DNA from: Opitutales bacterium
GTDB taxonomy: Bacteria; Verrucomicrobiota; Verrucomicrobiia; Opitutales; T3Sed10-336
NCBI GenBank assembly: GCA_007132315.1
Contig: SLOW01000179.1
Coordinates: 1-9,940, forward strand
Length of the DNA stretch: 9,940 nucleotides
Reading direction: 5' to 3'
The notes below the pieces were generated by a model that did no database searches, was not told the DNA's origin, and saw only the letters and a list, made by a program, of their open reading frames with translations. Below, in pieces: positions 1-8,465 of the stretch. Numbering within the stretch: the first letter of the stretch is position 1; each line of letters opens with the position of its first letter. Position numbers and translations under genes: made by a program.

Positions 1-300
1 ATGCCGGTGACGCACTGCGGGCATTCGTACAGGGCACGGATTTCGCCCAGCTCCAGCGGTCCAATGGCCACGCGGACGTCGCCGCAAACCGACGGGTTGG
101 GGTCTCCCATGGCGTCGGTGACCGAGATGAAGCCGTCCACCGTACCGACTGGAAGTCCCAGGAGATTGATCGAGCCCACCAGGCCCGCCGAACCGGTGGT
201 GGAGAGAATGCCGCCGCCGGTGCCGCTGAGCACCGACGAAACCGCGGCGTGACTGAAGGTGCCGGAGATCTTGACGGTGGCATCCGGACACGGCACGCCC
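1..300 (-). other. Terminal beta part of the window with a CPQC motif, continuing past the edge
   Basis: After a helical stretch (LAAELTFAILDGLDQMEAIL) the protein returns to beta strands: PCPDATVKISGTFSHAAV, GTGGGILSTTGSAGLVGSIN, LPVGTVDGFISVTDAMGD, PSVCGDVRVAIGPLELGEI, then YECPQCVTGI. The CxxC at 23-12 lies at the very edge, so its partners are not visible. The frame is open at position 1, so the C-terminus and any sorting or anchoring signal lie outside. Confidence 0.55.
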
Positions 301-3300
301 GCGTAGGCGACCTCCAACAGGGCGTCGTACACTTCGTCGTTATCGCCCAGCAGTTCTTGAACGGCCGACTGCACAAGCTGGAAGAGGATGGCTTCCATTT
401 GGTCGAGGCCGTCGAGAATGGCGAAGGTCAACTCGGCCGCCAGGTCGGGATTGAGGTCCCACAGCGCGTCCGGCACCGGCGGGACCAGGGGTTCGACCGC
501 CTCGCGCACATCGCCGGAGATCCGCGCCGCGATTTCCGGGGCCGTGGTGAGCCCGAGGCTGGCGAATTCCTGCCGGGAAAGAGCGATGCTGTTGAGGAAC
601 GCTTCGTCCAGGCTGGTGAATTTTACGATCACGTGATCCGGAAAAAGATCCGTATCCGGATGGGGATGACAAAAGATGTTGACCGTCGCCGGCGGGCAGT
701 CGGCGGTCGGACAGGGGAATTCGGGTTCCTCCAGGGGAACGGCGCTCATCGGACTGAAACTCGCCGCGACGGCCTGCTGGTGTTCGCGGAGAAGGCGATC
801 GGATTCCTGTTCCCTGGCAGCCCGTTCCTGGTACTCGGCGAGTTCGTCCCAGGTCATCATGACGGGCGGGACGTAACCGTTGGTGGTGTATTCACCGGAA
901 TCGGACAGCGCCAGCGGAACCATGGCGGGTTCCAGATCGGTGTCCAGCGGACGCCCGTCGTCGCCGAGCTGGATGTAGCTGCTGAAATCGCACGGATCGG
1001 TAAAGGTGTTCGCGAAGGTCACGCCCCCGGATGCCCCGGTAAATAAGAAGCCGGTCGGTCCGAGCGGAATACCGGCGGGGCCGGCGTTGACGTCGAAACA
1101 GACGCCGATCAGGCCGTCCAGGCGGAAAGCCAGCAGGGCGACGACCCCAGCTCCGTTGAGTTTGCCGCCCACCTGCCCGGCGAAGAAGATGTTGTCGAGG
1201 TCGTCGAGGTTGCCCACATACACTTGGCCCGCCAGTTCGAGCGGCGGAATGCTGAGATCCTCGACTCCGAAACCGAAACCGGACAGCTCGACGCGCGGAA
1301 TCCCGTTCTCCAGTTGCAGCACCAGATCGTCCACCCGGCCGCTGACAAAGGCCGCGTCGGGCGAGGGAATGAACACGCCCGCGCTCATGGTGAGTTTCAG
1401 GTTGTCCGGGTGAAACAGGAAGGGATCGTTTGCCGTGGCTGGAACGATGGGCAACTGGTCGTCGAAAAATTCGAAACCCATTTCCGTGATCTGCAGGGGC
1501 AGTCCGGGAATAAGATCCAGTGCGGCGTCCGCCTGGACGCTGACTCCCTGGAGACTGAACTGGGGAAACTCCCCGTGGGGAAAACGGAACCGCGCGTTTT
1601 GCAGGGCGAGGCCGCCGACGTCCTCGATGCGCAGGGCGCCGTTGAGAACCAGTTCGAATACGGACGCCTCCGGATCGAAGAGGCCGTTGATGTTCAGCAG
1701 TTGCAGCGACGCGTTTTCCACCAGCAACCCGTTCTCTCCGCCCAGACGGAAAGTGCTGTCGGAACCGATAGTCAGGGCGTCGAAACTGAACTCCGGCCAT
1801 TGTCCCGCTTCCAAAGCCAGGCCGCCGCAGGCCACGGCGAGAACCTGGCCGGGTTCTCCGCCGCCGGTTTCGTCGAGCAGGATGTCGGCCGGGATCGCGA
1901 AGCGGACCGCGCCGTTGAGTGCGAAACGCGGCGTACCGGCGTTGGGGCCCGATTCCGTGCGACTCACGCTGAAAGAGGTGCCCAGCGGACAGCCGTCGCT
2001 GGAGGCGCTGAGCGCGCTGAAGCTGAAACCGTCGCTGTTGAACAGCTCGACGTCCGACATCAGCGCGATGGTTCCGGTCGGAAATCCGTCCATCGCCCAG
2101 GCGCCGTCCTGTATCCCCAACGTCACGACACCGGTTTCGTCCTCGCCGGCCTGCGGCAGCGGGAAAGTCATCTGGCCGTTGAGGTCGTCCAGCAGCGGGG
2201 GCGCCGCGCCGTCGAAGGTGAGGCGCGCGGTGTCGATCTGCACCACGAAGTCGGGTATGTCGGGCAGGCAGAAGCAGAAATCTTCGAAGAACAACGTGCC
2301 GCCGAAGGAGGCCTCGCCGCCGACCAGGCTCAGGGTGACCGGATTCTCCGAATCGATCCCCACCGTGGGCGAGCCGGGATCCGTGCCGCAACAGTCGCCG
2401 GGTGCGAACGCGTCCGCGGGAAGAGAAAGGTTTCCGGCCAAGGCAAGGTGAACTTCGTTCGGGGCGAACGCCACCGCCAGCGAAGCGCCGTCGACCGTCA
2501 GGAGAAAATCTTCCGGGGTGAGGGCGGCGGACGGCGTGCCGGCGGCTTCCGGGCGGCGGAACATTCCGGCGCCGACCCCGCTCTCGCCTCCGAAAACGAT
2601 TTCTCCGGTGTAGGTATCCGCGTCGTCCATACCGGCGACGGTGAAACTGAACCCGGCCTGGAAGAGGGCGAATTCCGAGCCGAAGTCGATCACCTGCAAA
2701 TCCGTCCCGGCCGCGCTGAACGACAGCTCCTGGGCGTTGCTGTCGTAGGCGATGGCGGCCGCGAACTCGGGCGCGCCGTCGGGGAAGGTCAGTGTGGCGT
2801 TGCCGGAAAAGGCGAAGGCGCCGGACGCATCGAGCGAGGCGGAAGCGGCGCCCGCGACGTCGAAACCGCCGATCCCACCGGCTCCGGTGGCCGCCTCCAC
2901 CTGGATGTCGTAGGTGCCGTCGCCGGCGATGGCGCCGTCGATTACCGTGAAATAGGCCCCGTTGGGGAAGGCCATTCGGCCGCCCTGCACCCGGATGCGG
3001 AAAGGTTCGGGGGCGTTGTCGTCGAAGAGGGCGTCGGTGTTTTCCACGGTCAGCGACGTTGCGCTCAGCCGCACCCCGTTGGAACCGCCGAGTACGAACT
3101 CGCCCGACGCGGAAAGCTGGTCGACGGTGAAAAGCGGCGGCAGGCCGGGATTGAGTTCCAGCGATCCGCATCCCGAGAGACGGACCGGGTCCGCGCCGTT
3201 GGCCGAGGCGAGGATTCCCGCGGGGATGGCCATTTCCATGCCGCCGGAGAGCACAACGTAAGGCAGGCCGTTTTCTTCGCCCAGGATCACGCCCGATTCC

Positions 3301-6300
3301 GGACAGCCGCCGGAGGTTGCGCCGAGAAGGGTGAGTTGGACGCTTTCTTCGTCGCCGAACAGGGGCACGTTGTCCTGGAGGGTGATCACCGCCGACGGAA
3401 GACCGTCCAGCGGCCAGTCCACGTCGCCCACGCTCAGGGCGAACGAGGTGTGCGGCAGGTTGACCGTCAGGCTGGCCGGGGCTTCGCCGGGAATGCGCAG
3501 GGCGGGCGCGGCACCTTCCGGAAACACGAGATCGGCTTCGCAGATGTCGATTGCCAGCAGACCGTCTTCCACGGCCTCAAATCCCGGCAGGGTGAACCCC
3601 AGATTACGGAAGCCGATCTCGCCGGTGAACAGGAAATCGCCGGTAATTTGGTCGTAGGCGAAGATGAGAGGATTCTCCGGATCGAGCGCGACGGACGGTC
3701 CGCCGTCGCCGGACGGACAATCGCCCGCTCCCACGAATTCCGGCAGGTGCAGGGTGCCGTTTACGAGCGACGCGGCAAAGGTGTCCTCTTGGAACAGAAA
3801 GCCGGCCTCCAGGCTGTCGATGAACAACAGGTAGTCGGCGGTCTGGGGCGTTCCAGAAGGCGTGCCGGTGGCGAACAGTCCGGCCGAGCCCGAGAAGGCG
3901 AGCGCGCCGCTCGGGCTGTCGCCGGCCTGAAAGGCGACGGAGAGGGTCTGGGGGATAAAGACGAAGTCCTCGCCGAAGGAGAACACGGCGTCATCGGCGG
4001 TTGCCGAAAAAGCCAGGCTGCGCGCAACCGAATCGTACGCCAGGTCGGCGGTGTAGGTTTGTTCGCCCGTTCCCGTACCGACGGTCAACTGGCCGGTGCC
4101 GCTCGCGGTCAGGTCGCCGGAGGTTGTCACGGAGGCCTGGATACTGGATTCGATTCGCAAGCCGGGACCGCCCAGGGGAAAGGCGGTGTTGCCGGAGAAG
4201 CTGTAGGAGCCGTCGGAGGCGATGGCGGCTTCTTCGATTTCGAACACCGCGTCGATTCCGGTGAATCGCATCAATCCTCCGAACGATCCGGAAAAGTCGC
4301 CGGTGATACGGTTGAAGAACACCTCACCGAATACCCGGGAAGCGGTGAGGTCTCCGAGAGAGAGCGTGAGTCCCATTGGCCGGTCGACTTCCTCCAGGGC
4401 GAGCAGGGCGGTCCGCAACTCTCCGGCGCCGGCGTAGGCCTCGGCCACGAGAGTCCGCGCTTCGCTTTGCAGGGCGCCGATGAGGGGGTCGTCGGTCGCG
4501 GCGGGTCCGCCGGTGGAGAGCGGGGCGGCTTGAGGGGCAAGGGGATCTTCTTCCAGTTCCGCGCCGAGCCTCCGGGCCGCCGCCTGCAAGCGGGCGGCGA
4601 GGCGGTTGCGCTCCTGCCAGGCCTCGTGGACTTCAAGGGTCCCGATGTGGGTTCGGAGTGCCTGCGCCAGGACCGGCAAAATGTTTTCGGGGGCCGGGGC
4701 GGTGATCGGGTCGGCGGGAGGGACGATGGTGGCGTAGCGACGGTGAAGCCGTTGGAGTCGCGTCAGATCGCTGATCCATTGGTCGAACCGCTCGGCGATC
4801 CAGGCGGTGTCGGGAGGACTTTCGAAAAGCGCGTTCAGTCCGCGGAGCGCAGACTCCAAACGGCGGTGCAGGAATTCGGCTTCTTCGGTGTTGGTGTTGT
4901 TGTTGTCGATCGAGTCGACCACGAGCCCGATCACTTGTTCAAGAAGTTCGAGTTCGCCGGGAAGGGGACGCTGACTTAAGGGCGAGGAAAGCGCAACGTC
5001 CCGCAGGGCCGTCTTCGCGTACTCCTCGAAAAAGGCGTTGCCGCCAAAATCGTCCGGGATGTCGAGATCCGCACTTTCGATCACGCGAGCGAAACCGATG
5101 AGTCCGTTGGCGTTTCCGATGGCGCGGAGCGCCGCGCTTTTCTCGCGCCAGGAGACGTGAAGCCCGCGTTCATGGTTTTGTACGAGAGCCGCGTGCAGGC
5201 CTTCGCCGAGTTGCTCGAAGGGGAGGGCGGGGAGTTCCAGCTCAGTTTCGAATTGGTTGAAGAAAATGCCCACATCCACCAGCATCACCGCTGATTTCGC
5301 CAAGTCCCGTTCTCCGGAAGCCAGCATCTTGGACCGGCTCAGGGCGGGAAGTTCCGGGGTGTACCCGTAGGGACTAAGACGTTTACGGAATATGTTTTCC
5401 GCGTGCGCCTCCATCAACGGCAGGGAAACATCCCGCTCGCCCCCGAGCCTCGTTCCATCCGCGTGCCGGTCGATGTGTTCAAGCAATATGCGGTGACTTT
5501 CCTCCGCGCTGAAGTTGGCGAAGATGTATTCCCGCCTGGGTTGGTCCGTATCCGGATCGAGGCCCGCCTTTTCATCCTGGCGGCGGGTGTACTTGTCCGA
5601 AGCGGGACCCATGATGCCGGGAAGGCTCGTGCTCTCTTCGCCATCGACGTACTGTCCCCGATCCGTGATTCGGAGGCCGACGCGAATAATCCGTTCGAAC
5701 AGGTTTGGATCATCATGCACGGCCGGATGGTCCAGGAGGTTTTCGATTTTTCGGGCGGCTTCATCCAGTTTCTCCTTGATCTCCGCCCGCACAGCGGGAT
5801 CGTCCACGATCTCGTCCGGCAAGGGGATATCGACGATGTCATCGATCTCTTCCAGACCGTCCTCGACCTTTCGCCGGGTTTCCGGCGAAAGGGCTTCGGA
5901 GACGTTGACCGTGAGCGATGTTGAGACGGATTGAAAGGCATCGGCGGCGGAAAGCGTATAGGTGGTGGTTTCGTCCGGAGTCACGGGCAGAGTTCCGGCG
6001 GCGGGCAGTGCGCCCGGCGCTTCGGGAAGGTCGGGAGTGAGAATGACGGCGGCGGCGCCGGGGGCGTTCCAGGCCAGGAGCGCGGTCTGTCCCGCTTCGA
6101 TGTTTCCCGGAGTGGCCGAGAAATGCTCGATGGCAAGCTCTTTGCTGATGGAAGCAATCTGCAGGCCGGCGATTTCTCCGAGCCGGAGGGACAGGGTGTC
6201 GAGGGGATCTTCCGGGGAACGCTTCTCGGTTGCGATCCAAAGGGATTGCCCTTCGTGCAGCAAGACATCCGCGGCGACGTAGGTACGCTCCGGCGACCAG

Positions 6301-8465
6301 AACTGGAGTTGGTTCGATTCCAGCACGGGAAGCAGGGTGCCCGTAACCGACGCTTCGCGGTGAATGGCCGATTCCTCGTTGCCCACTCGGACGAAAGTGG
6401 AGTGGGTGGGGGAACTTGTGATGACGAAGACCCGGTAGTAACCCGGGGCGAGGCCATCCACCCGGGCGCCCATCCGTCCGCGGATAAATCGGCTGCCGGC
6501 GGGATCCCAGGAAAAGCCCGATGCGAAATCGGTCACCAGGCGCGGGTCGAGCTGGCTGGCGAACGGAAACTCGGGAAGGAACCCGGGCAGGAATCGATCC
6601 GGATATTCGGTGAGTAACTCGCTTTCGATCAAATCCGGATCCATGAGGACGAACGTGGGCGGGAGATCCCAGTCGATCGGATTCCAGAGCAGACGACTGT
6701 GCCCCAGAGTTATGGATACCCCTCCCGCCGCCGAACCGTCCGCCATGATGAGGTCGGTCTCGTTGGGGTCGGTGATTACGTTCCACTCGCTTTGGCCGGG
6801 TGTAAGGGAAACGGAGTCGGGGCTGTTATGGGCGGGTCCGAATCCGCTCGTGAACTGGGTTTTCGTTTGGTCGAAACCGGTTTCCGGTCCGGGACTGAAG
6901 TCGAAATTGATGAGGATGCCGGGAGCAACGGGGGCCGACGAAGCGGGTTCGGCGAGGGCGGTCGCCTGCGGCTCGGCGGCGCCGGAAACGGGAGAAGGCG
7001 CGAGGAATTCCTCCGCCGCCTGAGAGAACGATTTCGTAACGTGGTCCAGCAGCTCCAGGTAGCGTTCGGTCAGAACCGCCTTGGCATTCGAGTCGCCCGC
7101 CGCGTCGGCGGCCTCGTAGAGCCGATGCCAAAGACGTCCGGTCCCGGTCCGCGAAATGGGACGTGAACGAAGATCGGGGATTTCACCCGCAATTTCCAGC
7201 GATTGGCCGTGAGAGAGGAGCCCGGCGTTCGTGCCGAGATCGAAGACGCCAGCCAGGAGTTCGGTCCAGCGTTCCAGGTCCTCGGCTTCGAGACTCGTAA
7301 AATCGGGGGCCGCCGGCCAGAAGGCATCCAGAACCGAAACACCGGTATCAAAGTGCAGGTCGCGCGCCTCCAGCCGGAAACGGTACAGGGGGTCGCGCAG
7401 GTCGGCGGTCCCCGCGAAGGCCATGCCGTTGGCGAGGAGGAATTCGGCGGTGCCGGACAGTTCGAGCGGGCGTCCGGGCCGGAAGCGAAACACCGCCGGG
7501 TCGCCCGGTTCCACGGTGAGCGTGAGCAGAGGCGGCGCTCCCGGAAGGGAGACGGTGCCGTGGGCCACCAGTTCGAAAAGGCCGCCGCTGGAGAAGGCGG
7601 CCCGGGCCACGGTCAGGTGAAGTCCGCCCAGAAACCCCGGCAATCCGAGTTCGCCCCGGAAGGACCCGGAGAGTTCGCGGTCGAGGCGATGGTAACGGAG
7701 GCTGCCTGCGGCGTTGCTGATTTCGAGGTCGCCGGGAAGCAGAAGGTCGATGCCTTCCAGCAGCGGATCCCGGCGGGAGGCGGTGTCGTTCCAAATGGCG
7801 ACCGCAACCTGGCGGGCGTCGGCCAGCAGGTCGGCGGCTTCCGTGAGATAAGCGCCCTGCGCGGCGGTTCCGGAAACGCTGTCGCGCTCCGCGGCCTGGA
7901 GCAGGATCTCCACGGTCTTCTCGAGCGTGGTCCAGTCGTTGTTTTCGACGGCTTGCACCCGCAGGGCGGACACGACGGCGGGAAGGCGTTCGTTTTCCCA
8001 TGTATCGGGATCGGCGATACCGCTAATGCGGCGGGCCAGGTCGGCGTGGCGATTGCCGGTTTCGAGGACGGTCGACAGGAAGGAAACCGGCAGTCCGCCG
8101 AGGCTGGAGGCGAAGAGTTCGTCGAAGGCCGACTCGACCCGCGCGGCGGCGCGCTCCAGGGGCGGCGCCGGGAAGCCGAGCGAGTCCGGAACGTCGTCCA
8201 GGATGCGCAGCAGCGTTTTCAGCTCGGCCGCCAGCGGGGCGGACCAGCCGGAGGGGCGGGGGATGGCGTCGTGAGCGGCGGCCAGTTCGAGCGGGATGGA
8301 TTCGTAGGCTTCCCAATCGACGAATTCGGGGATGACGGCGTTGACTTCCGGGACGTCGGGAAGGAACCCCGTCTGTCTCAACTCGACCAGGTCCAGCCGG
8401 TCCGCCAGGGCGAGGAGATAACCGAGGTAGTCGCGGGCGGAATGGGCCTCCGCCAGGTCCTGGTC
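1..8465 (-). CDS. Giant modular beta-rich surface/secreted protein, main part (open at the 3' edge)
   Basis: About 2,820 codons run without a stop from the frameshift junction (DQDLAEAHSARDYLGY...) to position 1, where the frame (...ECPQCVTGI) continues beyond the window. I place the left end at the junction, not at a start codon. The frame is already good helical protein before the first possible start, a TTG at 8381 overlapping the upstream TGA, and no ribosome binding site precedes that TTG. Order: helical region (8465-7760), beta module B2 (7690-7300), helical spacer and Ala/Pro linker (7300-6925), beta-sandwich-like region (6923-6143), Ig-like domain (6140-5901), long helical region (5900-4390), two tandem modules of about 443 residues (4226-1520), Gly-rich beta segment (1241-1014), charged helix (860-758), Cys/His cluster (713-662) and a final beta part. 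Cysteines are absent until 3719 and then recur. I see no enzyme active site, membrane segment or nucleotide-binding loop. The family is not recognised; an extracytoplasmic binding or structural role is inferred. Confidence 0.92.
662..860 (-). other. Charged helix followed by a Cys/His cluster
   Basis: The peptide MMTWDELAEYQERAAREQ, then ESDRLLREHQQAVAASF (860-758), is a strongly charged helix and a likely short coiled coil. After a Pro-rich turn comes FPCPTADCPP then ATVNIFCHPHPD, giving cysteines at 713, 698 and 671 (C-x4-C-x8-C) and histidines at 668 and 662. The cluster could be disulphide-bonded or bind a metal. There is no CxxCH heme site. The region links the tandem A modules and Gly-rich segment to the last beta part. 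Confidence 0.5.
1014..1241 (-). other. Gly-rich beta segment with a GPTGFLFTGASGG motif
   Basis: The segment runs LELAGQVYVGNLDD...FFAGQVGGKLNGAG...LLAFRLDG then GVCFDVNAGPAGIPLGPTG and FLFTGASGGVTF. Repeated glycine turns between short hydrophobic strands suggest a compact beta layer or one face of a beta-solenoid. Cysteines occur at GVCFDV and just after, in TDPCDFSS. I recall similar 'PLGPTG.. ..TG..GG' strands in other very large bacterial proteins of unknown function, but no family can be assigned from the sequence alone. Confidence 0.45.
1520..2933 (-). repeat. Module A, copy 2 (about 460 residues)
   Basis: This is the second tandem copy. It starts AIAGDGTYDIQVEAA, directly after the first. 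Matching landmarks are AIAYDSNAQELSFSA, GDCCGTDPGSPT then IDSENPV, WAMDGFPTGTIALMSDVELF, DGCPLGT, VRFAIPADIL, AVACGGLALEAG, LGGENGLLVENAS and INGLFDPEAS. It carries extra cysteines that copy 1 lacks (a second Cys in GDCC and the FCFCLPD strand at 2276-2268). Divergence at the protein level shows the duplication is old and under selection for the fold. The far end is approximate, around FPHGEFPQFSLQGVSV. It has no lysine. Confidence 0.8.
2934..4226 (-). repeat. Module A, copy 1 (about 431 residues)
   Basis: This is the first of two tandem protein repeats. It starts AIASDGSYSFSGN and contains landmarks found again in copy 2: DLAYDSVARSLAFSA, GDCPSGDGGPS then LDPENPL, WPLDGLPSAVITLQDNVPLF, GGCPESG, MEMAIPAGIL, LSGCGSLELNPG, LGGSNGVRLS and VENTDALFDD. 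The matching points are 438 to 447 codons apart, for example GAT at 3683 and 2354, TGT at 3719 and 2393, TGT at 3305 and 1991, TGC at 3170 and 1829. It is almost all beta strand with short turns, has no lysine and three cysteines aligned with copy 2. The pattern suits a beta-solenoid or stacked beta-sandwich surface domain. No family name is offered. Confidence 0.8.
4390..5900 (-). other. Long alpha-helical region (about 500 residues)
   Basis: The region begins SEALSPETRRKVEDGLEEIDDIV and continues with charged helices (VRAEIKEKLDEAARKIENLL, LLEHIDRHADGTRL, SRSKMLASGERDLAKSAVML, AALRAIGNANGLIGFARVI, ERNRLAARLQAAARRLGAELEED, ALLALEEVDRPM). It has no cysteine. Lysines cluster in its first two thirds and the last one is at 5015. 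An Asn/Thr tract interrupts it at 4887-4904. An RLSPYGYTPELPAL loop and several DxD-type acidic loops are present, but no motif I can name. It separates the Ig-like domain from the tandem A modules and may be a stalk or an uncharacterised domain. Confidence 0.55.
4887..4904 (-). repeat. Asn/Thr codon tract (AAC/ACC)
   Basis: Six codons, AAC AAC AAC ACC AAC ACC, encode NNNTNT after a DSID segment and before EEAEF. On the plus strand it reads as a GTT/GGT triplet run. It is short and in frame, so length changes by one unit would keep the frame. Probably a flexible hinge in the helical region. Confidence 0.7.
5901..6140 (-). other. Bacterial Ig-like domain (about 80 residues)
   Basis: The segment ELAIEHFSATPGNIEAGQ...ALLAWNAPGAAAVILTP...GTLPVTPDETTTYTLSA......STSLTVNV matches the well-known pattern F.A.P..I..G....L.W...GA..V...P..G.....G...V.P..TTTYTL.A.......S..V.V. 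Every landmark is present: the AGQ turn, core Trp, TTTYTL strand and terminal TVNV. These domains act as rigid spacers or ligand-binding units in bacterial surface and secreted proteins. This is the most securely recognised domain in the window. Confidence 0.85.
6143..6923 (-). other. Beta-sandwich-like region, possibly lectin- or carbohydrate-binding
   Basis: The region starts after the Ala/Pro linker with PGILINFDFSPGPETGF. It contains SEWNVITDPNETDLIMADG, SAAGGVSITLG, then GLAPGYYRVFVITSS...FVRVG, and ends LSLRLGEIAGLQIAS. The order 'I.(V/I).F....W..(I/V)......L....G..GG.....' followed by 'GL.PG.YRV.V......' is the layout of beta-sandwich domains in secreted PVC proteins that are often galactose-binding-like or malectin-like. 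I infer ligand binding from layout only. No active-site residues are visible. It directly precedes the Ig-like domain. Confidence 0.45.
7300..7690 (-). repeat. Beta module B, copy 2 (about 130 residues)
   Basis: This copy runs from RELSGSFRGELG to VSVLDAFWPAAPDF. The shared core includes AHGTVSLPG, LLTLTVEPGDPAVF, LSGTAEFLLANGMAF and ADLRDPLYRFRLEA, which match copy 1 (FHGTFALADG, PLTLIVSPERPVW, LNGTGTALLPGGGSF, LRIDDPNYEIRLSV). Spacing between these blocks is nearly the same in both. Identity is modest, so the duplication is old. It sits between two helical regions. Confidence 0.6.
7760..8465 (-). other. Alpha-helical region
   Basis: The protein here is rich in Ala, Leu, Glu and Arg with heptad-like spacing (ARDYLGYLLALADRLDLVEL, ELKTLLRILDDV, LLQAAERDSVSGTAAQ, LTEAADLLADARQVAVAIW). 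No cysteine is present. The first lysine of the window's protein appears at 8219. It connects modules B1 and B2 and is probably a helical-bundle spacer or stalk. No family is recognised. Confidence 0.6.

Noticed and set aside
662..713. Cytochrome c-type heme site
   Set aside because: The cluster is C-x4-C-x8-C-H. No CxxCH is present.
249..1046. A 265-codon plus-strand frame, and similar ones at 5403-5924, 5931-6617, 6699-7166 and 7203-8582
   Set aside because: These have the same register and cause as the frame above: most end at a sense TTA or TCA codon of the real gene, and 7203-8582 runs on past the frameshift.
892..3171. A 759-codon minus-strand frame in another register
   Set aside because: It is Arg-rich, repetitive and unstructured (RRRRGRR-type peptide), as expected for an off-frame reading of a GC-rich gene. 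The true frame covers the same bases with recognisable repeats.
1224..4979. A 1,251-codon open frame on the plus strand
   Set aside because: It lies in exact codon register with the minus-strand gene, so its stops can arise only from TTA, CTA or TCA sense codons, which are almost absent. Its ends fall on TTA codons at 1046 and 4979. The protein is Gly/Arg/Glu/Gln-rich without structure.
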